Assembly: GCA_964036275.1 (NCBI GenBank)
Contig: OZ038438.1
Span: 5,586,978 to 5,650,977 of the forward strand
Direction of reading: 5' to 3'
Length of the DNA stretch: 64,000 nt
DNA from: Litoditis marina
Lineage: Eukaryota; Nematoda; Chromadorea; Rhabditida; Rhabditidae
Shown here one piece after another: positions 48,022 to 59,941 of this stretch; positions within the stretch are counted from its first letter, which is position 1; every line of letters starts with the position of its first letter. A program made the position numbers and the translations under genes. Below the pieces are notes generated by a model. It saw nothing but the letters and a program-made list of their open reading frames with translations. It was not told the DNA's origin and did no database searches.

Positions 48022-51000
48022 ATGAATTACGGGAATAACCAACCATACGGTAATAATCAGCCCCCACCGCCTGGCACTGTAGTAATGCAGCCGGGACAAG
48101 GGCCCCCCGTACAAATGATGCCAATGGGTGAGACTAGGATGAGAAACTAGGAAAAACTTGGAATTCTAAATTCATTAGTTAGAAAAAGTTGTAGATCTCA
48201 ATTTATTAGCCTTTACGTTACGTTAGTAGAGTTCCAGAAAATCCTCCGAAGAAAGCCTTAAAACTATACCAGGTTTTTCAGGGCACATGAAGGGAACAAG
48301 TTACATAGAGAAAACTTTAAAAAGTATACCTGAGCTGAAGACCGATCTACAAAACTTGGCTATATAAAACAAGTGACACCTATCTCTTTGTTATCGCGTG
48401 GTACGCTGTTTCCAGCGCTACCGTGTATGTTGCCGCGGTGTAAGTACTTTGCTATCCCGCGGTGTTTGTACTTTGCTTCCGTTGCTTTTCGGTCAAGATT
48501 TGTGAACTAGGGCGCCTATTGAGATCAAACTACAAGATTAATTTGGTTACTATTATTACAAAAACAACTTTATTTTTACTTTTAAGGAAACCAGATGGCA
48601 TATCAGCAGCAGCCGGGCCAGCCCGTCATGAACATGCAACCGGGAATGCCCCAGGCAGGCCAGAGTATGTTTCTTCCTCTTAAACCCCTTTTCCATGTGA
48701 AATAACAAATTGCTTTCTTTCTCATGTGGGTAGAAAATAACTTAAAATGGGTTTATTCATACTGTAACGCTGTACATGTTCACGAGAGAATGGAGTAGAC
48801 TATACACAGCACCACTTACGGAACAACTAGATAAACAGTTTATAACAGTGTATGACCTTATTCATGTTTCTCAGGTTTACAAAACAAAACCTCCAAGATT
48901 TGCAGAAGCGGTGATCCACGCTATTTTTGTGAATAGGGAATATTTGAAAGTAACATGGAATATTTGAGAGTAACAAGAAATATTTGAAATTATGAGGAAT
49001 ATTTGAAAGTAATAAGGAATATTTGAAAGTTTCTTTTTTTGTCATCTGGTTGTGTTTTGTAGCGGTGATGTGGATGCCGCTGCCTCCCCCCATTGAGGGT
49101 GTGCCCGTGGGATTGGAGTACCTGACCATGGTCAACACCATTGTCGTGCACCAGGTTAGACGTTCTACGTGAAAACGTTGACTTTGCCGTGAAATATGTG
49201 CAGTATGCGTATGTATTCATTTTGTAATTGAACGGCGACGATTCTGAAATTGAACGACGGAGATTGAGCAATTCGGAGCGAGTCGGAGTCCAGGAAAAAT
49301 TTTTTCTGGAAAATTACGTCCTACGCTTTCTTCTAAGAATCTAGGAACGCATCCATACTTTCGTTGGTTGCGGAGAACATATTGACTCGAAAAGTAGAGT
49401 AAATTTCACGTAATGAGTTCAACATACTGTTGCTGATAAATAATAATATTGGGTAAATTTTCGAGAGAAAGTGAACATTCCAGAATCAGTTGGCCGACAA
49501 TTATATTCTATTTCAATATATTTTATATTTCAGATTTACGAACTAATGGAGATGATGACGTCATGGGAGGCGAGAAATAAATACTCGATGAGGAATGCAA
49601 ATGGAGAACAGGTTCGGAGTGAACATCTGAGTTGTAGTTTGATCAGCTCACGCATAATTTTGTTAGCTGGGATTGAAGAATCTCTTGTGATCAAACTACA
49701 AACACAGCAGCAGACATGTACCCTGCTCTGTCCTGACCGATTAAAGTGCATTCCAAATTTATGAAAATATCCGCCTCTTGTGAGACTCTATGGGAGGCTT
49801 ATAGTAGCGTTGTCGACGAAACGTATATATCTGTTCTTACACATCACAAAGTGAGATAGACAGTATACCACCGTCTTTAGCAGTGTTGTAGGTGTACTAT
49901 GCGGCGGAGGAGTCCGAGTGTTGTGAGCGACAGTGCTGTGGGCCGGCCAGAGGATTCACAATGCACATTGTGGACAACTTCAAAAGGGTGAGCAAATTCT
50001 GCTTTTTCGTTGAATATCCCTCCCCCCCATCGCTTCGTTCTTGCTAGCTTATTGGTGAATTATGTTCACATTATCCAACTCTATCTCTCGTAGTATTTGT
50101 ACGTCTACTTTCTCCCGCCCAAACATTCACACTTGGCTCAAGTCTTTTAGTCGTTTTCATTCCTACGTCAGCTCCTACAATATATTTTTAAATATTTGCA
50201 TGCGAAGCTCTGTCGAACTTCTTCAAAATGATCCTCTTTCTTGATTACTGTAACCGGGCGTGTTCAGGAGGTGATGACTATCCGGCGACCGTTCAAGTGT
50301 TTCGGTGGCGGCTGCGGTGGCTGGCTGGCCGGCTGCGAAAGCTGCGCCCATGAAGCGACCATAGAAAGCCCACCCGGCAACGTGGTACGATTTACTTGAT
50401 AATAACAGTGAGACTGTGTTTATTGTGTTGACTAACTAAATAATCATGTAAGATCATACGGTGAAGCGAATAGCAAAGGATAGGATTGCCCTTCACATCT
50501 ATAACCTACTGACAAGAGAGCGTTCCCAGGTTCGAGTAATATAATCGTTTTAATTTTTACTTCAACTCCCACAAAATGTTTTTGAAACTGCGAAGAAACA
50601 TTTTACAAGACAAACTATTTGCTAAATGTTTGTGAATCATGTGCATGCATTGGTACTCATTTCATCCTTTTCTAGATTGGTACCGTCCAACAAAGAATGT
50701 CATGTTGCTCCTCTTGTTTCACGGTCAAAGATGCTAGTGGCAATGACATTTTTAACATAGATGGCCCCTGCTGCTGCATGTTGGCCGGATGTCAAGATAA
50801 GGAGTTTCCGGTCAGTGTAATTTATTGCCTGAGCATCCTGAAACCGTGATCCCATCCTGTGTCTCTCGCATCGCGCATCAGTTACTAGTGGAAACGAACA
50901 TCGAGGAATCCCCAAATTTGATGAAATATAGAGGCTATTGACATTTATGGATCAATACTTGTACAGGTAGAGAGCATAAACATAACTGAGTTGTAGTTTG

Positions 51001-52421
51001 ATCTTTGAGTACGCAATTTGCCGATTGAGAGTAAGAAACAGCTGAATTATACTACAAGTACATAATTAAGAAACAGATGTTCCACCGTAACTGAGCGCAT
51101 ACGAGTCATCTCAGATGAACCGATCCACCTACAAACTATTAGGCTAGGTTTTTATGATAAAACACTAACTTCCAAAACTTTTTTACTTTTTGGCACAACT
51201 TTTTTCCGCTGAAAAACAAAACAAATTTCGTGTAAAAGAATTAACTTTATTTATGTTAACACTAATATTCATTCTGTTGTGTTTAAAGAAGGACGATTAT
51301 GTGGACCAATCCCGTGTCAACGGTCCTTTAAACTGCAATTGAAAATGTATTGCAGTTTAAAGGACTGAAGCGTTGCGATTGGACCCCATAATCGTCCTAC
51401 TTTAACCTGCGTTTTCTCTTTCTGATGAATAACGAACCTCTCTCAGATAGCGACATTGGACGGAAATACAATTGGCAGCATAACAAAGAAGTGGGGAGGC
51501 TGTTTTCGAGAAGCATTCACTGACGCCGATGTCTTCAACGTAAATTGTACGTCCTTACCTTTCAAAGAGTCAATACGAAACACAAAAATTATTCAGTTTC
51601 TCTTCGTATTGGTACAGAAATTCGTAAAGGATTGAAGAAAGGAACAATTTGAAACTTACAGTTTCGGAACAAAATTAGTTCGCATCAGAGAGTTTATATA
51701 GCTCTTGCTGTTCCTGCACACCGAAATTTCCGACTTTCGAACGTTCGCTACCAGATGAAAAGTGTTTCACTTTATTGTTGTCTGGTTGCGTGTTAGAAAG
51801 AGAGATATGGGATAGAACGCAGAGTTTTTTTTTCGAATTTTGTTTTCCCCACAAAATTTGAGAGCAAAGTCCCGAAAAATCATACTGTACGAGTTGACGA
51901 GCATGTGAAGCAGAGTATACAGTAGCCGCCCGCATCTACAAATCAATACATCAACGTTGCCAAGACAGAAACACGACAGCACTGTATACCTCAGTTTCTG
52001 CTGTGTACAGCTTGTGCTGCTTTTATCGTTGAGTTTGTTAAATACGACCGAATATTTGATACCATTTACAGTTCCGATGGATCTCGAAGTTAAATTGAAG
52101 GCAGTTCTACTCGGGGCTACCTTCCTTATTGTAAGTTCCGCACTAAGTTATCCGTCGGTTTTAAAAGTTCCCTCAAATATAGGGTCCGACTCTTCAGAAG
52201 TTTTTTGTTTACATTTTGTTCTAATGTTTGATAATTGGTTTTCTCATACTCGTCTTGAAATGTTATTCATGTGTTCAGTGATTTTTTCCAGGAATTTTCC
52301 AATGAAGTTCGTTGATTGAGTTGCGCGTTATAAGAAGGTTCTGAGAAATTTCCCGGAACAAACTGTTTTTTTACAGGATTTTGTTGAATTCGAGCAAGCT
52401 CAGCAGAAGAATAATAACTAG
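48022..52421 (+). CDS. PLSCR: Phospholipid scramblase
   Basis: A membrane-anchored scramblase-family protein. Ten exons (48022-48127, 48587-48664, 49063-49154, 49534-49611, 49892-49987, 50268-50384, 50676-50810, 51447-51546, 52072-52130, 52377-52421) join in phase to 301 residues; human PLSCR1 has 318. Residues 1-60 are rich in Asn, Pro, Gln and Met. The scramblase domain follows: WMPLPPPIEGVPVGLEYL, RNKYSMRNANGEQVYYAAEE, CCERQCCGP, VMTIRRPFKC, and then GGCFREAFTDADVFNV with FPMDLEVK, the EF-hand-like calcium loop of the family. The C-terminal helix LKAVLLGATFLIDFVEFEQ matches the family membrane segment. The palmitoylated CCCPCC block of human PLSCR1 is replaced by a Cys/Gly-rich segment (CFGGGCGGWLAGC). 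The ATG sits directly after a splice acceptor, so an upstream untranslated exon is expected. Confidence 0.95.
49629..49712. mobile_element. TAGTTTGATC-family MITE (family A), best copy
   Basis: GTTGTAGTTTGATCAGCTC and GTGATCAAACTACAAACACAGC are inverted ends of an 84-base element in a scramblase intron, right after the exon ending at 49611. A decayed copy lies at 50991-51062 in a later intron. Confidence 0.85.
51283..51405. mobile_element. Palindromic TTAA-flanked MITE, copy 3
   Basis: TTAAAGAAGGACGATTATGTG to CCATAATCGTCCTACTTTAA, near-palindromic, in the scramblase intron before the exon 51447-51546. It is nearly identical in layout to 671-794 and 35416-35539. Confidence 0.85.
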
Positions 52422-52502
52422 ATGAAGATTGTCCAACTCCATGGGGGGCTGTGGGAAGTTTTCGCTCCGGTTATAAGTTTCTAGTGTTCTAATGGCCGAA
52501 AG

Positions 52503-52603
52503 AAGGACTATAATATGCACCACTCCAGCTTGTCAGTCTGTCAAATTTTTAGTGCAACTTGAACAGTGCACTAAAAATTTGAACACGTAATAGTCCTTCT
52601 TCA
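52503..52603. mobile_element. Inverted-repeat element related to the TTAA palindrome family
   Basis: AGAAGGACTATAATATGCACC and ACGTAATAGTCCTTCTTCAA are inverted ends. The inner arms TTTTTAGTGCAACTTGAACA and GTGCACTAAAAATTTGAACAC fold on each other. Ends resemble AGAAGGACGATTATGTG of the TTAA family, but the interior is different. Confidence 0.65.
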
Positions 52604-53175
52604 ACCAATCTAGAATCAGATCTGGCTCCTTTCATTCTCTTTCTTTACCCCCCCCCCCCCCCCCCTCTTATTAATAATTTTACTTTGTTTATTCATATTA
52701 CTCTTTGAATGTTCGATGAGCTCTATTTGAAATATTCAGCCTACTAAAGGCAATGCAGCCAACTCGCCAGACTGTGTGCAGGGAAATCCCAGTTCAATTC
52801 CCAATCTGCGTCTCATTGAACAAGCACTATCTCTCACGCTGGTGCACAGGTTTGCCAAACAGTGGGTAAAACAAGAGACGCACGATGGGATCTTGACTCC
52901 GACATATTCCTGCATTCGTGCTCATCTGATTCCCATTTTGATTCGTTCATGTTTGTATATCTTGTAATTTGTGAACCAGGCATAATGTAATAGTAACTGT
53001 GTAATTACATGCATAATAACATTGAGGGTGAGCCATCGGCTATTGCTAGGAACGACATTCTTTGCTGGTACGAACGTGGATGATTTAGGAAACATATTAC
53101 GTGGTTTATGCATTGTATTGCATCTGTTTCTCATTGTAACTCTTGTTTGAGTTCGTCGGGCTTATAGTTATTAAA

Positions 53176-53328
53176 AGAGTCAACACACATTGTGAACAAC
53201 AAAACAAGAGTCAACACACATTGTAAACAACAAAACAAGAGTCAACACACATTGTGAACAACAAAACAAGAGCCAACACACATTGTAAACAACAAAACAA
53301 GAGTCAACACACATTGTAAACAACAAAC
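53176..53328. repeat. 31-base minisatellite, five copies
   Basis: The unit AGAGTCAACACACATTGTGA-ACAACAAAACA is repeated five times in tandem. Differences are a G/A change at one position and one GTC to GCC change; the last copy is shortened. It lies in the convergent intergenic region and codes for nothing. Confidence 0.92.
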
Positions 53329-54170
53329 AATATTGCTTGTTCGGTCAGTTCGATCAACAACATTGTATGTTTGAATCGTAACCTTCACTAGTCACTGCCA
53401 AACTATAGAGTGAAGTATGTTTTCGATATCAATGTTCTTTCGAATGACTATTTTCTAAGGAAAACATCGCATCTATCTCTGGTATTAGTGGCAGGGAACC
53501 GTATGTAAGCTCTGCTGAGAGGAATTCGGCTCGATGTTGTCCCATACAGCTCTCAATTGCAATTCGAATACTACGTCGTTTTTACACTGTAGATGTTTTA
53601 TTGCCTATAAAATACGAAAGCTTCTGTTTTAGTTCAGAAAACCGCATGGCGTACTGTACTGTAAATGTCTACGCGCCCGTGAAACAGACTACAAAAGGTC
53701 CTAAGCAATATGCAGCTGCATCGCTGTTTCGTGACAATCTAAGGCTGTCATGAATAATTGTCAATCGAGCTGTCGTGTAGCACGTAAAAATAGCTTCATA
53801 AACTGTATTCTGACTATGAGAAATACCCACGAGAAAACTATAACACTCTTCTTCAGCTAGATTTAGTGTAAAATAACTATATTACGTACAATTTATAATT
53901 TTTCCTTCATCATTAAAGTTGACCAATTTTACAGAAAAACACAAAAGTAGACACAATTGTGAGAAGATAATTTCATATGAAACTACAAATTTGTGTTTTT
54001 GGTTCTTTAAATGGGTTTTTTGATGCATAATGTATTTATCTTTCTCGAAGCTCAATTGTGGAAAAGGCAATGCGGCGGAAAATTGTTAATTCAATTACCG
54101 AACAAATCAACAAAACCAGTACACTTTCGATTCAAACGGATATCACTGATAACTGATTGGAACAGGGCGA

Positions 54171-57100
54171 TTACGATAACTCATCCAGCATTACCCAGTC
54201 GCTCTGAAATACAATGATTTGTTTAACTGAATACAGATTGGCATTTGTTCTATACAGAATATGATATTAATCATTTTGAACTTTCATGATGTAATAAACT
54301 TTGGGTATAAGATGCGAAAATGGGATAAATGGTTCTCCAAGCCTGCAGCGCTTTGACGTTTGGACTCCACCGCGCATTTCATGAAAAGCGAAGCAAATCT
54401 GAATAAGACATTTGTTTCGAAGCAGACTCGTTCATTGTCATTTTTGATAGAATTGTTTCGCAGAACTTCATGAAAAAATATTGCAATGCCCCAAAACTAG
54501 ACTGGAAATTTCAACTAAACACTGTAGGAGTAAGCATACGCGTGAAACTGAAAAGATAACAAACCAATTCAGTTGTCAGTGTCTTTTGCGCTTGCATCAT
54601 CTGCACTTGGTGAACACTGTTGAGCAAACCGGGCTGAGGCTGAAAATCAGGCCGATAGAAAAGTGAGAAGAAAAAAACACTTCAATCTTTCTCCGGAAAG
54701 ACCAGTAAGAAACAAAATTACCCGCCACCTCCACAGAAGCAACAGATTCGTACCTTCATAATGTTTCCATTCAACAAATGACCAACAAGCTCCAGAAGAT
54801 TGGAGTGCGGACTGTCAAAACGGAGTTGGTTTCCATCGATACCAACGAAGAGACACAGTGAAAGCACCGATTGACGCAACTTGAACCTGACAACGGAAAA
54901 GAACATTGCATCGAGCAAGGACAATCAGACCAACTTAGTCATTCTGTTTTGTTGTGTCCCGCATAGTATTAGGAGAAACTAGATTCGCTGCTGTGTTTGC
55001 AGTTCCGATTCAGTCAGATTTGGCAACATCTAAAAGCAAACTTGCAGTTCCGACCCTCACGTGTTCAAGTTTACAATTCTTCATACGTAACAGTGGAGGG
55101 AACTAGAGTACAACTACTTGTCCCCGCAGGAAAACGTATCCGGCGAGGGTGAAAATGAAGAGTGGAAGTGGAACTTACCAGTCACTGAGGATGTCCGGGG
55201 CCTGCACATCATTGAGAGGTTGTGCAGAGGTTCTTTTCAAAAGCAAAGTTCGAGAGAGACAAACCTGTAAGAGAAAAGATAATCTATTTGCAGTGATAGT
55301 ATTATTCACCGTGGGAGATGATATTTGGCCAATCGTGGACCCAACTGTGTCGTGTAAAGCTGCACAGAAACTAGGAAATGGAAGTTACTGTAGAAAGCAT
55401 AATATGTTTGTATTACTGAGCTCCTCACTAACAAACGTACTTACAACTTACTAACTTACTTACAAAGACTCACTTGTAGTGGGAGGCGATGATCGAATAC
55501 AATGGTCAGCAAATTGACTAGTTGCACAGTATGCAGAAGGGCCGCGAACGATGAGCGCAACTTCGGCAGCAGATTCAGGGTGGACGCTTGCAACTCTCTC
55601 GACAGTTCAGCCACGGATGAATCCGAGATATACGCATCACGAACCTGAACTTGCGACTATTACACTAGAAGTAAACTGAATAGTCACGCACAGTTAGCGT
55701 TCTAAAGAGGCATCGTGCACTTTGTCATTGCACGTTTCTAAGTTCGGCTGTGTTGAACATGGCTCGCGTGACTGTCCAATTGACTGACAGCATGTACAAT
55801 TTTCCGTAAGAGAGCTTTTCAACGTGGGCAGCTCTCTTCTCTGGCATGAAACATGTTTTGTTTACACATAAAAATAACGTTTGTTAAATCAGAATAGAAA
55901 CACTTTCAGTATTTTATTTCAGTATAACAAGATGGCACGTACTTGAAATAGATGTCCTTCCTCAATAGGATCGTTCACGAGGGCCCATCGCCTGTAATAT
56001 TCCGAGTTGAGAGTAGAACAAACATTCCTTTTTTGAACCGACAACTGTGGTTGAAAAGGTATTTGGCAGCATCAAAAACATACAATGAATGTTTCAAAGG
56101 CTAGCGGAAATCTTAGAAATTGAAAAGAGGTATAAACACTATCCATTCAGAGACGAGAAATGAACCCACGAGTTTTGCGGTACATCATTGTCTATCATCT
56201 CGGCTGTTACTTCTCGAATATGGAACATTTGGAAAATTTGGAGAGCGATCTTCTTTCGAACATCGTCAAGCTAAAAAACATATATCAATGCACATATAAT
56301 AGTGTGCAGCCAACTTTTCCGATTGAGAATATATTTGAAAAAACCCACTTTTCTCTGGGCGTCATCCAACTTTCTTTGTTTTCTTTGGAAAGTTTCTATG
56401 TTTGACGTCTCCTTGTTCTTGTGCTTCAGCAAGTATTCCTGCAACAGCCCAGGTTTTAAGAACTCGGTAAGCACAACAATTTAACATTTAAAAATAGAAT
56501 GAGTAATTCTAAATAATAATAAATGTTTCTACGTGTAACAAAGCATATCAGAGATGTTTCATGTCAGAGAATGACCACCGGACGCAATTGGAGAAGGTAT
56601 AAATGTAAAACATGAAGTGACTAACAAACAAAATCTGAATATGTCAAAGCTATAGATGAAGGTGTTGCAAAGCAATGAGTATGGAATGAACAAAGAGAAT
56701 CATAGCACCGTAAAGGACATATTATACTATGTTCCCACCTCGAGTTTGTTTTTGAATGTAGTAGTATCTAGCATACGCCTTTTTCCTTTCTTGAGATTCT
56801 GTTCTTTGAGACGAATAATTTCCATCTTCTCTTCGATTTGTCGTTTTCGGAGTATTATCTCCGCACGGGCCACATTTGTGTCGGATTGGAGTTGTGACTA
56901 TAACATACATTCTGCTGTGTATCATATTTTGAAACTCTGAACTACACCCACAAACATATACCAGTAAGGTCCGACAAAAAGTAGTCCGTTGTCAAATGTA
57001 AGCACGTGAAAATTCAATTTTCCGTCAAAAAGTAGACCGATTTTCTTCTTTTCGGCGAAAAGGTTGTCCGTTTTTCGAATTTTTCTGACGTTGTTAACTT

Positions 57101-58411
57101 CTTATCAACAACATTTGAGAGTAAAAATAGTTGAGCCAATACAAGTGCGTTTCGAATTAGTCAGAAGTAGAGTTTCAGAAAACATTGCCTGAAATAGAAA
57201 AATCTAAGAAACATACAAATTTTCCGAACAGATACTCCATTTCTTGTGCCAAATCTTGTTTATCACGCTGTTTACGCGCTATGCTCTCCTTCCGGGAATA
57301 GAATTTCACTGAAAACAAGTGAAACTTTAGGAGCCAATAGGTTTTCCCTAACAATGACTCACAGTAAAAGATTACCGCTTTTCAACATATTCTAGAAAAT
57401 GCGAACAAGTGAGAGATATTCAGTATTAAAAGAAACTTATAGTCCGTATAAGAAAAGATACATAATTTTTGTCGAAACCTCCATAATTGGAGCGGCTGTA
57501 CAATTTCCCGAAAACGAGAACATAGACCACATTTGTGTGTGCCCTCTTCTTTTACGTTTTACACACTTTTCTTTGACTCGAGATAACAGGAACAGGTTAA
57601 AATAGAACTCACGTTTTTCCAATGTACACTTTTTACAGATACAAGAATCCTTATTCTCGCAACAAATACATCCGAACTTTACTCCTTGTGTTCTGAAAAT
57701 GTCTAGATATAAGCTTTAAAGTTAAATTCAACAAAATACATAACTGTTGTACTAACATTTCCACAGAGGATGGTGTGTGTTCAAAACGCAGAGAGATTGA
57801 CTTACGCCAAAATAGGTACATTTTGTCATGCTGTTCAGTTCTGCTGCGTTTGTAGTTTGATCTCGGTGATAAACAATATAAGTAACGGAACAAAAGTACT
57901 TGGGAAAAGAGAGAGTAGCAAACGTAGTAGTATCAATAGATCAAACATACAGCAGAAAACTGACTTTGACGTAGAAGGCCTTATTCGGCTGTCGAATTTG
58001 GTGAGGATACCCGGAGGGGTGTGGGCAGTATCATGGGGTGATCCGAATCCATTCGAAGTAACTAAAAAAAACTTCACGAAATACTTTCCAATTTGAACTG
58101 TGAAAGTCGAAGACGATTTATATAGGTAGGGTTAGAATATTTCTTCGGGTTAGAATATTTGTACGAATATTGAGGATAAGATGTAAAAAAATTGTTTCGC
58201 AGAAGCCCTGTTCCTGGTTCACCGATTAAGTAGAACAGAATACATAGGCCTTACAGTTGTGCGCACAGGTGATCGCAAACCATAACATCTCGGTAAGCTA
58301 ACTGAGAAACGTACTTGGTATGGATGGACTAGGCACGTTGACTCCGGAAGAGACCCTACGATAACTACATGGCACTCGTTCCACGTTCAATAACGACGGT
58401 CTCCCTTCCAT
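54171..58411 (-). CDS. ATG14: ATG14-like autophagy protein (PI3K complex I targeting subunit)
   Basis: Twelve exons run from 58411-58315 to 54203-54171 and join to 389 residues (human ATG14 492). Known ATG14 brings the VPS34-Beclin 1 lipid kinase to the site of autophagosome formation. Residues about 38-52 carry paired cysteines (CICCENKDSCICKKC), as in the ATG14 N-terminus. Next comes KFYSRKESIARKQRDKQDL and a long charged coiled coil (about 60-190). RRWALVNDPIEEGHLFQ, FAALLHTVQLVNLLTIVFDH and FKLRQSVLSLCLFVGIDGNQ match blocks of the C-terminal half, including the family's LVNxL and LCLF positions. The chain ends SDWVMLDELS, recalling the TDWENL motif, without the long BATS tail. Exon 2 (57684-57613) needs an acceptor nine bases past the strongest one, the weakest point of the model. 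UVRAG is the main alternative. Other exons: 57308-57217, 56897-56739, 56438-56349, 56270-56211, 56044-55943, 55644-55474, 55264-55179, 54886-54754, 54639-54565. Confidence 0.75.
55712..55795. repeat. Family E dispersed repeat, partial copy
   Basis: It contains GTGCACTTTGTCATTGCACG and CGTGACTGTCCAATTGACTG in the same order as 47676-47775 and half of 42963-43100. It lies in an intron of the ATG14-like gene. Confidence 0.65.
56955..57090. mobile_element. TATTCGGACAAC-family element (family C), truncated
   Basis: ATACCAGTAAGGTCCGAC, AAAAGTAGTCCGTTGTC, AGTAGACCGATTTTCTTCTTT and TTGTCCGTTTTTCGAATTTTTCTGAC follow the family C order, but the final ATTCGGACAAC end is lost. It lies in an intron of the ATG14-like gene. 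Confidence 0.7.
57838..57960. mobile_element. TAGTTTGATC-family MITE (family A)
   Basis: TTCTGCTGCGTTTGTAGTTTG and ATCAAACATACAGCAGAAA are inverted ends that also include the outer TTCTGCTG. This gives the fullest view of the terminal repeat. It lies in the first intron of the ATG14-like gene. Confidence 0.75.
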
Positions 58412-59941
58412 ACTTTCGCGTACTAAACATAAATAGAGAGAAAAACGTTTAGAAACAGATACGGGAGCAGAGAACCTAGAAAATGGTGATTTGATTCATT
58501 ATTAGGTACCTGACTGTTTAGTGAATCAGATGATATGAGTTTGTTTTTCTTCTTATCTACGCTACGAAAACGAAAATATATATCGAATTACAACACAACA
58601 CAACACCTCCTTTGATTGGAGATAACAAGAAAAATAGAGAGGTTGATTTAATGTGTAGCATTGAATCAGAAATTAATACAAAATCGTTCCAAACAAATAA
58701 ATTGGAGTACAACTATATATGCGACTGAATGAGTAACAATACAAACATCTTTGTAATAACTTTACTCAATTTTCTAGGAAACACATCAAGAAAACCCAGA
58801 CAAAATGAGAGAGAAAAACTCAGAGCATTGCAAAAGCAAATCATAAAAGACTTCGAATTATACAACTCAAAACATTATTAACACTAAGTTCGGTCGAAAT
58901 GAGTTCGGCTGGTTCGAACGTTCGTTCAATATTAATCAGCTGGTTATACAAGCTTCAAACGAAACACTTAAAATGTCAGACGCGATTGCGTATCTAACTA
59001 CAGAGCGCGCGTACGAAAATTTTTCAAATACTGCTAACTATAAGACCACAAAAACGATCGATAACAGTCGATAACATTATAATATATGTATACGGTAACT
59101 CAGACTAATCACTTAACTACTATTTCAGCAACTATTCTGAAAAAAACGTATTTCGCAATCTTTCGCGAGTAGTTTTCATCCCGCCCGCCCCATCGCAAAT
59201 TAATAATCAAATCAATTATTTGATTTGAGTGTGGCTTTCGAATATTTCAAATTTTGAATCTAAAGCTTGAAATATTTCGGGTCTCTAGGTTGACTAGTCA
59301 CCGTGTCATGTTCTCTGTGACGTGTTTATGTACTTGGATTAATGATTTTCGAGGCTTCGTTGATGATGATTTCAGACATACAGTGTACGGACGACTGATA
59401 AAGACGACAAATGTATAGGACGGAATCAACTACGAGGAAGTCAAGAATAGTGAGTTTTTAAAGTTCTAAAATCGAAGACAGCAAGTGACATAAAGAACTA
59501 TAGTCCAATTAATAATCAATTATCCTCCGTTTTCCATAATATCATGGTTTGTTGGATTATCGCAACTCGAGCGTAGAATAAAATAACAAATTTTAAGAGA
59601 TTACTGGCAATGTTTAATTTGTAAAAGATAGGTATAGTATCTAATTAGAAGCTTGACCGTTACCCAAGAGTTTAGCTGACGCCTGGTCGATGCACATCAG
59701 CTGGTTGCAAAACCATCTTCTATTTGCCGTTGGAAACGTCCAATGTCTGATATGCAGTAATGATGTGGAGTAGTAGATTGAAATAACATTGGAAATCTTA
59801 ACGACTTTTGTTGCAGCACTAATTCAATATTCAACTCATCTCATTGAAAGTGTGCTATCTATGAAATTTTGGATCGATCGAGATGAACACAACCATAACC
59901 ACCCAACACCACCCAGGTTTCATACATTATGTTTATTACAG
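58412..59941. other. Divergent intergenic region between ATG14-like and the right-hand gene
   Basis: AT-rich sequence of about 1.5 kb. It must contain the ATG14 promoter and probably the start of the plus-strand gene whose first visible exon is at 59942. I could not identify a convincing first exon; an open frame from 59789 reads into the exon but without a clear start context. No repeat family was recognised here. Confidence 0.5.

Larger units (their letters stand above)
52422..54170. other. Convergent intergenic region between scramblase and ATG14-like genes
   Basis: This holds the 3' ends of two converging genes. A distant relative of the TTAA-flanked palindrome (GAAGGACTATAATATGCACC / GTAATAGTCCTTCTTCAA) is at 52503-52603, a C homopolymer at 52648-52665, and a 31-base tandem repeat at 53176-53328. 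No further exon is supported. Confidence 0.6.
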
